Source: Sediminibacterium salmoneum NBRC 103935
Lineage (GTDB): Bacteria > Bacteroidota > Bacteroidia > Chitinophagales > Chitinophagaceae
Assembly (NCBI RefSeq): GCF_000511175.1
Contig: NZ_KI866530.1
Location: 772,001 to 836,000, forward strand
Direction: 5' to 3'
Length of the DNA stretch: 64,000 nucleotides
The number at the start of each line of letters is the position of its first letter. The stretch's first letter is position 1. The translations under genes were made by a program, and so were the position numbers. The notes beneath the pieces are model-generated. The model was not told the origin of the DNA, did not search any database, and was given only the letters and a program-made list of their open reading frames with translations. Shown here one piece after another: positions 45,483 to 54,791 of this stretch.

Positions 45483-48400
45483 ATGAAAAGCAATAATCCA
45501 TTTAAATTATATTCAGGATTAGGGATTTCTATTTTTCTGGTTTTACTCGTTGGGTATTTTTCAATAGACACGCTCAATAAACAAGTAGAAAAGACAACCC
45601 ATTTAATTAAAATAAAAAAATCAATCAGCGATGTTCAGGATTTGCAATACAATATTGTACAAATGCGCTCAGCCCGTTTTAACTATTGGATAGATGGAAA
45701 TGAAGGCGATATTACTAATTATGAGCTAACTGCCTCTGCCATAAAACCCATACTTGTAAAATTACACCTGGAATTAACCCAGGATATCAGCCTGAATAAT
45801 AAAGTCAATTCACTGGATACAGCATTAACTGCACTGAATTTGTATTGGGGTAACAACGGAAAAATTTTATCCGGCCAATCCAGAAATACATTACAGGAAA
45901 TTGCGGATACAGAGGAAGCTGCTGTTCAAAAAGTCTTGCTTTTAACAGATGAGTTAAAACGTTCCCTGATATTTGAACTGGATGCAACGGAGAATAGTAT
46001 CAAGGAATCGTTTTCGGTATCAACCAAAATAATCGTTGGGGGTGTTATACTTCTGATAGCAATTGTATTAATACTGGTAAATGCAGTAGTAGCTACGTTA
46101 AAGAGCAGATTCAGATCGGAGAGAAGATTAAAGGAGACCGTAGCTAAGATGGAAGATATTAATCAGGTAGCAACGGAAAAAATAAACTGCTGGAAGGGGT
46201 TAGCTATATCAATGATCATATTCAAAAATCCAATTCACTTTTTACTTTATCAACCAATGTAATCAGATCGGTTGTTGGCTATCTGGAAGTACCGGCTGGT
46301 GTTATCTATATTAAAAACGAAAAATCCAATTCTTTGGAAATGACCGCAGGCGTAGCCATTTCTTCAGATGCAAAAATCGGATTCAGGATAGGAGAAGGTA
46401 TAATTGGCAATGCAGCCTTGCAGAGAGAGGCAGTTAGTATTTCGGATGTTCCCGGAGATTACTGGCATGTTGAAACCGCATTGGGCGATATGACTGGTAA
46501 GGGAGAAATTCTTTGTATGCCCCTTTGGCTGGATAATGAGTTAAAAGGATTAATTGAATTAGGTATTTTTGGTAAGTTCTCTGCACATCAGAAAAATTTA
46601 CTGGAGAATATTGCCCATAACGTTGCAACCGCAATACAGGCCGAACAGGCAAGAGCAAAGATTAATGATTTGTTGGCAGAAGTGCAAGAGCACAAGGAGA
46701 GCCTGGTTAAACAGCAGGAAGAATTAAGACAGACGAATAACGAACTGAGCAGACAGGCAAAAGAATTACAGGAGACAAGCAAATACAAGTCTGAATTTCT
46801 TGCCAATATGTCTCACGAACTCAGGACACCTTTGAACAGCGTTTTAATACTGGCCAAATTGCTTGCAGATAACAATCCAAGGAATCTTACAGAAAAGCAA
46901 ATTGAATACGCTAGTATTATTCACAGATCCGGCTCAGATTTACTGAAGCTTATTAATGATATTCTAGACCTTTCAAAAATTGAAGCAGGTAAAATTGACC
47001 TAACCATTGAAGAAACTCAAGTTGATAGTATCATCAGGGATTTACAACAATTGTTTTCGGTAGTTGCTTCACAAAAAAATATAGACTTTACGATCAGTAA
47101 AAATCCGTATTTACCCGGCACTGTTAAAACAGATGTTTTAAGGCTTGAACAAATAATAAAGAACCTTTTATCAAATGCGTTTAAGTTTACTCCTGAAAAT
47201 GGCAAGGTTTCTGTACTTTTCAATGTACTGGAACATCCTGATGGAAAGAGAATCAGTATTCAGGTAAAAGATTCAGGAATTGGAATTTCAGCAGAAAAGC
47301 AAAAGTTAATATTCGATGCCTTTCAGCAGGCAGACGGTTCTACAAGCCGGAAATATGGCGGAACCGGATTAGGCTTATCAATTAGCAAGGAATTAGCCAG
47401 ATTACTTGGGGGTGAAATAATGGTAAGCAGTACAGAAGGTCAAGGAAGCGAATTTACTGTAATTGTTCCTGTTGAAACTTCAGGTCTACAAAATCAGTTT
47501 ACAGAGGAATTGAAAACAGTAGCTGCACCTGAATTGAGTAATATTCAGGAACAAACAAAAGTGTCCGATGACAGGAACCAGCTTACCGACAATGACGAAG
47601 TAATCTTAATTATAGAGGATGATGAAAATTTTGCAACCATTGTAAGGGATTTTGCCAGAAACAAAAACTTTAAAACAATAGTTGCACTAAGCGGGGATGA
47701 GGGATTATTCTATTCCAGAAAATATAGGCCCAATGCAATTATACTCGATGTTCAATTACCCATACTGGATGGCTGGTCGCTGCTTAAGATTCTGAAAGAT
47801 GATCCGGAGACCAAACAAATACCTGTTCATATTATATCTGCATTCGATGACAATCGATTTAATTCAGGGGGAGCACTGGCTTATGTAAAAAAGCCAATTA
47901 ATCTGGAAGGATTGAATCTTGCATTCAATAAAATCAGCGCTTATATAAAACAAAATTTTAAAAACGTACTATTGGTTTCTCCAGACTACTTCAATGACAA
48001 TAAAGTTGATTCAATTTTTCAGCAGAAACTAAAATCAGTCAATTTTTACAACGCCAATAGTATTCATGAAGCAAGAACAATTACCGAGAATAAGCATATA
48101 GACTGTGTTATTGTAGATTTAGGCAACCAATTGAAATTGGGGATTGAAGCATTACAGGAATGGCGAAGTGTATTACAGAATAAAAAAATACCATTCATAT
48201 TACTAATAGATAATGATGTACCTGCTGCTGAAGAGGATTTGCTAAAACCTTTTGCTGAAGCAATTATTCGTAATGACCTATCTGTAAACGACAATCTGAT
48301 TACTGAATTGGACTCCTTTTTATATCAGTTAAAAAGATCAGAGAAAGCAAATGCTCAAAGCTCTGATATCATTTCTGACTTAAAGAATCTAAAGGGTTTC

Positions 48401-48763
48401 AAAATTCTAATTGTGGATGATGATATGAGAAATGTGTATGCATTAAGTACCGCAATTGAATCAGAACATGCAGATATTATTTCTGCTGCTGACGGAAAAG
48501 AATCTTTGGACATGTTAAAACAACATACAGATACCAATTTGGTTTTAATGGATATTATGATGCCTGAAATGGATGGATATGAAGCAATGAAGAGGATAAG
48601 AAATGAATTAAATCTTAAAGAATTACCAATTATTGCTTTAACTGCCAAAGCCATGGAAGGAGACAGAGAGAAGTGTATTGCTTCCGGGGCATCCGATTAT
48701 ATAACCAAACCGGTTGATATTCAAAAGCTAATAGCCATGATGAAATCCTGGCTGTCTAAATAA
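45483..48763 (+). pseudogene. Hybrid sensor histidine kinase (CHASE3-like, GAF, HisKA, HATPase, REC), frameshifted
   Basis: A kinase of about 1093 residues if repaired. The first frame (to 46262) gives two transmembrane helices (about 10-28 and 180-205) around a four-helix CHASE3-like sensor and a short linker. At a six-A run (46177-46182) one A is missing; adding it gives EKNKLLEGVSYINDHIQKSN and joins the GAF domain. Then come HisKA (ANMSHELRTPLNSV, phospho-His), HATPase (GTGLGLSISKELARLLGG), a first receiver (LDVQLPILDGW), a degenerate receiver-like unit and a final receiver (MDIMMPEMDGY, lysine in YITKP). The next gene, 11 bp on, is a receiver-kinase protein. No DNA-binding output domain is encoded. 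Confidence 0.85.
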
Positions 48764-48774
48764 AGATAATAATA

Positions 48775-49884
48775 ATGAATCAGTTGGCTAATAATGATAA
48801 CTTTTTAATCTTACTGGTAGATGACAGGCCAGAGAACCTGATTGCCCTGGAAGAGATTTTATCTCAGCCAGGAAGATCATTTATAAAGGCAAGTTCAGGT
48901 AATGAAGCATTAAAACTGGCTTTAAAACATGAGAATATTGGATTGGTCATGTTAGATGTTCAGATGCCTGAAATGGATGGATTTGAAGTTGCCAGAATGC
49001 TTCAGTTAAATAAAAAAACCCAACACCTCTCTATTATATTTGTAACAGCCATTAGCAAAGAAGAACAATTTGTTTTAAAAGGATTTGAAGAGGGAGCGGT
49101 TGATTATTTACAAAAGCCATTGGATATTAATATAACCAGGGCTAAAGTAAAAGTATTTGAAAGACTCTATTTTGCGCAGCAGCGTTTAAAGCAAAGTGTA
49201 TTAGAAACCGAACTGGTTAATAAGCAGCTGGAAAGATTTGTATTTATTGTTTCTCACGATTTAAAATCTCCAGTTGCAACCATTGCCATGCTGGCTGATA
49301 TGATGCAGAAAGAAGATATCGTTAAAAACGAACCTGAGCTACTGGAGAATACTTCAATCATATACAACTCAGCCTCGCGATTAACCGGAATGATTGAATC
49401 TATTTTGGATTATTCCAGAAAAAGCCTGAATGAACAGGTTGTTGAGGAAGTGAATGCATACGAACTTGTGAATGAAATTGTTAAGATGCTTTCATTGAAA
49501 CCCAATACGCAACTGCATATTGATGAGAATTTGCCAACCTTTCAAACCCGTAAAATTAAATTGCAACAGGTTTTTCAAAATTTATTATCTAATGCCATTA
49601 AATACAATAATAATCCCAATCCTGCACTAAACATTGGCCTGCATAGTTCTAATGCAGAGTTTTATACATTTTACGTGAAAGACAATGGACAAGGAATTTC
49701 AAGGCAAGATCAAAATAGAATATTCAAATTGTTTGAAACCACCGAAAATAAATCAACCGGGGAATCCAGTACCGGCGTCGGATTAAATTTATTGAAAATG
49801 CTGGTGGAAGAACAGGGTGGTAAAATTAAACTGGAAAGTAATCCTGAAACCGGGAGTACTTTTTATTTTGAATGGAGAAAATAA
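48775..49884 (+). CDS. Receiver-histidine kinase (REC-HisKA-HATPase)
   Basis: A 369-residue soluble protein. Residues 10-125 are a receiver domain (VDDRPENLIALEEIL at the start, LDVQMPEMDGFEVA with the phospho-Asp, YLQKPLD at the end). Residues about 150-220 are HisKA with the phospho-histidine in IVSHDLKSPVATI. Residues 260-369 are HATPase (NLLSNAIKYNNN, GQGISRQDQNRIF, GVGLNLLKMLVEEQGG). It starts 11 bp after the hybrid kinase and probably receives phosphate from it and passes it on to an unlinked partner, forming a relay. No sensor or output domain is fused. Confidence 0.9.
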   Translation: MNQLANNDNFLILLVDDRPENLIALEEILSQPGRSFIKASSGNEALKLALKHENIGLVMLDVQMPEMDGFEVARMLQLNKKTQHLSIIFVTAISKEEQFVLKGFEEGAVDYLQKPLDINITRAKVKVFERLYFAQQRLKQSVLETELVNKQLERFVFIVSHDLKSPVATIAMLADMMQKEDIVKNEPELLENTSIIYNSASRLTGMIESILDYSRKSLNEQVVEEVNAYELVNEIVKMLSLKPNTQLHIDENLPTFQTRKIKLQQVFQNLLSNAIKYNNNPNPALNIGLHSSNAEFYTFYVKDNGQGISRQDQNRIFKLFETTENKSTGESSTGVGLNLLKMLVEEQGGKIKLESNPETGSTFYFEWRK

Positions 49885-49885
49885 A

Positions 49886-51064
49886 TTATTTTTTCAAAGC
49901 CATCCAGGCATAACCAACAATCATTGAAAAAACAGAACTTACCAGCACAGCCAACTTGGCAATATCCTGTGTAGCTGTTTCAGAAAAAGCCAGCATTGAA
50001 ATAAAAATACTCATGGTAAATCCAATACCTGCTAAAATACCTGCCCCAATCATCTGATGCCAATTGGTTAGATTGGGTAATTGGGCCCATTTCCTTTTAA
50101 CCATCCAATAAGAGGCAAGGCAAATCCCCAATGGTTTTCCTAAGAACAAACCGGCAATTATTCCGGCTGAAAAAGAATTGTTAAGCGCTCCAATTCCTGA
50201 CTCTGGAAAAACAATGGCCGTATTGGCCAGGGCAAACAAAGGCATGATAATAAAATATACCGGCGTATGAAATTTAATTTCCAATTCAGGCAGCTTGCCT
50301 ACAGGGATGGTAAAGGCAAATAATACACCTGCAACAGTTGCATGTATGCCAGAATTAAACATGGTGTACCATAAAGCAATACCCAGTGCCCAGTTGTACC
50401 AACCCAGTTTTACTTTATTTTTTTGAAGTGATAATAAGACCAGCATAATAAGCCCACTCAACAACAGGTAAAAAAGTTTTAATTGACTGCCATAAAAGAG
50501 GGCAATTACCACAATAGCTCCCAGATCGTCAATAATGGCCAGTGCTGTAATAAATACTTTTAAAGCAACCGGCACCCGGTTTCCCAATAGGGAAGCGATA
50601 CCCAGGGTAAAAGCAATATCAGTTGCCATTGGAATGGCCCATCCGCTTGTATACTCGGTTCCTCTGGAGAACTGAGTATAAATGATTGCCGGAATAATCA
50701 TTCCCCCAATGGCAGCTGCAACCGGTAAAATAGATTGTTTAATCGAGGCTAGCTCACCGATTACCAGTTCGCGCTTGATTTCCATCCCTGCCAAAAAGAA
50801 AAATGCAGCCATCAACAAATCGTTAATAACTACAATGATTGAATTGGGTAAATGAAAAAATCCCCATTCAAAAGCATGTTGCTGAGAACCATCAATGCTC
50901 AGTTGAAAGAATCGGGTGTAAACTTCTGAAATACCGGGTATATTGGAAAGAACCAATGAAAGAAGGGTAGCCAGCAATAAACTGATACCAATAGAACGGC
51001 TATCGTGTATGAATACCTTTAAGGGTTCAATGATAATTTTCCGGACTATTTTTCTCGCAGCCAT
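49886..51064 (-). CDS. nhaA: Na+/H+ antiporter NhaA
   Basis: A 392-residue secondary antiporter that expels Na+ in exchange for protons. Some eleven hydrophobic helices are visible. ATDIAFTLGIASLLGNRVP near residue 145 and the paired aspartates in ALAIIDDLGAIVVIALFY near residue 177 are the ion-binding signature. Length matches the family. It follows the OstA-like gene by 5 bp and is the last gene of the leftward amidase-MCE-OstA cluster, which links it to envelope functions by transcription only. Confidence 0.96.
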   Translation of the reverse strand: MAARKIVRKIIIEPLKVFIHDSRSIGISLLLATLLSLVLSNIPGISEVYTRFFQLSIDGSQQHAFEWGFFHLPNSIIVVINDLLMAAFFFLAGMEIKRELVIGELASIKQSILPVAAAIGGMIIPAIIYTQFSRGTEYTSGWAIPMATDIAFTLGIASLLGNRVPVALKVFITALAIIDDLGAIVVIALFYGSQLKLFYLLLSGLIMLVLLSLQKNKVKLGWYNWALGIALWYTMFNSGIHATVAGVLFAFTIPVGKLPELEIKFHTPVYFIIMPLFALANTAIVFPESGIGALNNSFSAGIIAGLFLGKPLGICLASYWMVKRKWAQLPNLTNWHQMIGAGILAGIGFTMSIFISMLAFSETATQDIAKLAVLVSSVFSMIVGYAWMALKK

Positions 51065-51069
51065 ATAAT

Positions 51070-52715
51070 TTATTTAAAAATAAGCAGATCAAACTTTGAT
51101 TTCGGTCTTATATTTTCAAGCCATTTAAATCCCCTGATTTTCAAGTCTTCATGATTGGTGTTACGCATAGGATAGGTAGTTCCTTCCAGGTTTCGCAAAA
51201 AAACTACCTTCTGGGGTTTACTATCTTCAAAAAATACATCAATAATATCTGCAGTTGATTTGTTTACCCCAATGAAATTCTTTTCTTCATCCAGCGCGTA
51301 ATAAACATTTTCCGCATTTCCCTTTGCCCGCATATCATGAATTTTCCCATCCAGAAAATTGGCATTGATAGTAGTGCCTTTCAATTGATTATAATAATCA
51401 GCGCTGTCTACTTTATTAATAGCCATACTATTCTCAAATACATACAAACGTTCCGGTTTCTTGTTTTTTATAAAAAGATAAATGGTGTCTCCGGTTATCT
51501 GATTCTCCTGTGCCCATACAATCGGCTTCTTGAACAAACGGAATACGCTGTCTTTCAATGAATAAAAAAGACTATCCCCCGTTGCCTGAAGGGAGTCTGA
51601 AAATATTTTTACATTGTAGTAGGCCTCAAAGAATTTATCAGCACTGTCTTCTTCGTCTTTGGGAATAAGCTTGGTCTGTTTTGAAATGGAATCTAACCCG
51701 GAAGCATCCCGAATCTGAGGAACAACACGTTTCTTGGTAAGATCGGAAAGCCTGGCTGAATAAAGGGTATCGGCAGCAATATAAATGGTATCTGCCCCTT
51801 GCTTAATTAGCAACAAGGGTTTTTGCGTAGCTACCATTGAATTGGTTTTTTTATTGGTACGGATATTATTGGCAATCATGTCAAATCCCTGAGCAGTATC
51901 CTTGCTTTTATACACTGCGTTACCTCTGAATTCTCCCAAACCGGTTGAATCATCAAATGCCATATCATCTGCTGTGAATATGGCGCTACTATCCTCAATA
52001 ACAGATCTTTTGTAAAGTTCAGCCTTCTTATTCTTCATATCATAAAACCCTTCCCGGGTTTTAATAGTACGCTTGTCTTTGTTATTATACACAACTGTGG
52101 GAGCCGTAAATGTGGCAATTTCTGTGCTGGTATTGTACTGTAGGGTATCCGAATTAATTTTATTATCCGGATCAACCATCACCACTTTCTTTTTAAAAAT
52201 CACATCCTTGGTATCCCCGTAATAATATCCTTCGGTACTGGTTAGTGTGGATTTCTTGTTCACCAGTTTTCCGCCTTTTAAGTAAGTGCCAATTTTTACA
52301 GTAGCATCATATTCAAGTTCATCGGTGGTTAGCGTTCCTTCTCCATCCGTTAATCTTACCTTTTTTTGCAAATAGGCTTTTTTCTCCTTGCCCAGGTATT
52401 TTAAATACTGCGCATAGGTATGAATACTGTCTGCATCGTTAATATGAACGTTTCCAAATGCCTCCAATATATTCAGTTGCCTGTTCAACACAGCACTATC
52501 TGCATAAAAAAGCACTTTGTCCTGCTTTACAATAACATTTCCAACCAGAGACACAAACTCATTGATTGAATCTAATTTCTGGTAGTTGTATTTCAGGGCT
52601 GATAGAATATCAATTTTTTTCCCTCAGGAGCAAGTGAGTCGGAGGGTAGTCTTTGTGCCAATAAATTGCTGTACAAACAAGTAATGCTTGCCAGAAGGAT
52701 TAGCCAGCCTTTCAT
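51070..52715 (-). pseudogene. OstA/LptA-like protein, frameshifted
   Basis: Reading leftward from ATG 52715 a signal peptide (WLILLASITCLYSNLLAQ) is followed by about 15 residues and a stop at the seven-A run (plus strand T at 52614-52620). Adding one A gives EGKKIDILSALKYNYQKLDS and joins the long frame that ends at 51070, for a 548-residue protein. The repaired sequence has repeated OstA/LptA units (QGNVHINDADSIHTYAQYLKY-like strands and YYGDTKDVIFKKKV). Such proteins bridge lipopolysaccharide between membranes. It starts immediately after the MCE stop, in one cluster with amidase and divergent lptD. As read, the frame begins without a signal peptide. Confidence 0.82.
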
Positions 52716-53724
52716 TTACTGATTATCTTTAATAGTATCTGCCAATGGTTTCATTAAAGGCCCGGTTTTGTCCTTTTTGCCAAATACCGAAATATTCACA
52801 TAGCGTTTAGGGTGCAACCTTAAATCATCCACCAGGATGTTTGCACTTTTAATGGTATTATTAAGGTTGTTATACAAGGTGGGATCATTCAATAATTTGC
52901 CCATGCTGCCCTTATCAGAATTAATCTTATCAACAACAGTATTCAGATTGGCCACTGCTGTCTTTAATTGATTTATTGAACCTGCCAGATCTGCTTTGGC
53001 TAAATTATCAGATGCTTTGGCTACATTCCCCAATGTCTGTGTAATTTTTTCATTATTATCAGACAGGTTTTTAGTGAATTTATTCACGTTATTCATGCTT
53101 TGGGCAATACTGCCAGTCTGTTGATTCAGCATTTGTTGTAAGGAAGCAGAGGATGCAACCAGGCTTTCAGTTGTCTTATTAACATTGGCAATAACAGACT
53201 GCAGATTATTTTTAGTTTCAGGATCAAAAAATGGTGTTGATATTCTTCAAAACCTCATCCAGCGACTGTATAGTTTTTTCTAATTGAGCTGTAACAGGGG
53301 TTACTTTATCCATTATACCACTTAACATGCCTTTAGTTTCTGCCGTTTGCAAAGTATCTCCTTCCTGCAAATAGGTTTTCTGATCTCCTAACTGAATATC
53401 AATACTTGGGGTGCCAAGAGGATTTTCGCGAATTACCGCTACAGAATTCACAGGGATATTATAATGATCGGTTAATTTAATGGAAACAATAATGGAAGCA
53501 ATATTGGGGTCAGCATTCTCAATATCAGCTACCGCGCCTACCTGAAAACCTTTCACGTATACAGGGTTGGAAATTTTTATTCCCTTGGTTTCTGAATAGA
53601 CTGCATATAAATAATTGCCGGTTTTCAGCAAGGTTTTACCTTTCAGAAAATTAAAACTCAGTATTAGCAGAGTGATGGCAACCGCCGTAAGCGCTCCAAC
53701 CTTGGTTTCATTCGATACAGTCAT
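52716..53724 (-). pseudogene. MCE/MlaD family lipid-transport protein, frameshifted
   Basis: The upstream frame (from ATG 53724) has one transmembrane helix (residues about 9-28) and the MCE domain (KGIKISNPVYVKGFQVGAV), and ends at a stop after NINTIF. The reason is an extra base in the six-A run at 53226-53231 (six T leftward). Removing one base gives INTIFDPETKNNLQSVIANV and joins the downstream frame (to 52716), which carries a coiled, helical tail. The repaired protein has 335 residues. MCE proteins form hexameric rings that carry phospholipids across the periplasm. The ATPase and permease partners are not adjacent. Confidence 0.85.
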
Positions 53725-53782
53725 TGAAAAGAATAATTTATGGCTGGTACAAATTTAAGGTACTTCAGCCGTTAATCGAATA

Positions 53783-54718
53783 TTACCTGTTACCTGTTGA
53801 AGTCGTAAGTTGCTTCTCAAGGGAAAACTTATAGCGTTTCACTGCTTTTATAATGACTTCACAAATTTCTTTCTGCCCTTCTTCACTGTTTAAATAGTCT
53901 TCTTCTTCAGGATTGGATATAAAACCAGTTTCAACTAATACGGCAGGCATATTCACCGCATGCAAAACAAATATACCCTCGTTTCGCTGTTTGGCTTCGC
54001 GGCTGATACGCCCCACTTTTTTAAACTCATCTTCAATGGTAAGCGCCAGGTCTGCACTGCGTTGAAAATAAGTTTGCGTTTTCATGCTCAAAAGCATCAT
54101 TTTGGCAGGATCGTTTTGTTCAAAGAGTTTTCTTTCCTGTTCAGTTGCGCTATCCATGGCAAAATCATCTCCCTGACTCAATGCCTTCATTCTGCCGCTG
54201 GTCTTGTTAACATTGTAAATAAAAGTTTCGGTTCCTTTGGCAGGATTAGGAGTGTACCAGGTTCTGTAATCCTTAACCTGTTTAGTGTATTTCTTTTTCT
54301 TTTTTCCCTTCCCTTTATATGCCGTAACGGTTTTATAACCAACAAATTCCGTTTGTTTAATAGGTCTGGCACTGTTAACGTGAATACATAAAAACAAATC
54401 TCCCTTTGCCTGATTGGCAATTTCAGCTTTCCTAACCACATCGTCATATACATCGGTGGTTCTTGTCATTATGATATCAACATCGGGAATTTCCTGGCGC
54501 ATCATTTTCTCCAGTTTCAAAGAAATGGCAAGACATAAATCTTTTTCTGTTGAGTATCTACCCTTTGCGCCAACATCGGTTCCTCCGTGCCCTGCGTCAA
54601 TTACAATTCTTCTAAGGGGTTGTTTTTGCTGAGTTCCTGGCTTTTTATCTGTAAACGAAGCGAACAGAATAAAAGAAAAAGTTAAGCAGAACCAAGCAGC
54701 AATATATCTCTTAATCAT
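53783..54718 (-). CDS. N-acetylmuramoyl-L-alanine amidase (amidase_3)
   Basis: A 311-residue secreted peptidoglycan hydrolase that cuts the bond between MurNAc and L-alanine. Signal peptide residues about 1-24. The catalytic domain shows the zinc ligands: His in IDAGHGGTDVGA, Glu in STEKDLCL, His in CIHVNSA, and the catalytic Glu in LVETGFISNPEEEDYL. A lysine-rich insertion (KGKGKKKKKYTKQ) lies in the middle, longer than in AmiC. It is the first gene of the leftward cluster and is divergent from lptD. Confidence 0.92.
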   Translation of the reverse strand: MIKRYIAAWFCLTFSFILFASFTDKKPGTQQKQPLRRIVIDAGHGGTDVGAKGRYSTEKDLCLAISLKLEKMMRQEIPDVDIIMTRTTDVYDDVVRKAEIANQAKGDLFLCIHVNSARPIKQTEFVGYKTVTAYKGKGKKKKKYTKQVKDYRTWYTPNPAKGTETFIYNVNKTSGRMKALSQGDDFAMDSATEQERKLFEQNDPAKMMLLSMKTQTYFQRSADLALTIEDEFKKVGRISREAKQRNEGIFVLHAVNMPAVLVETGFISNPEEEDYLNSEEGQKEICEVIIKAVKRYKFSLEKQLTTSTGNR

Positions 54719-54772
54719 ATCATTTTCATTAAGGAATCAGACTTAAAATTCTATTTACACAGTTTTAGACCT

Positions 54773-54780
54773 TAATTTTG
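54773..54780 (+). promoter_or_regulatory. -7 promoter element of lptD
   Basis: TAATTTTG, an exact TAnnTTTG match, ending 11 nt before the ATG at 54792. No convincing -33 TTG is seen. Confidence 0.45.
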
Positions 54781-54791
54781 TCAACAGCACC

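Noticed and set aside
46334..48763. A separate kinase gene starting at an internal ATG
   Set aside because: The start would lie inside the GAF domain; the preceding 70 bp in that frame encode GAF and linker residues, so it is the second half of one broken gene.
52716..53132. A separate coiled-coil gene
   Set aside because: It continues in frame upstream without a stop to the MCE break; it is the tail of the MCE protein.
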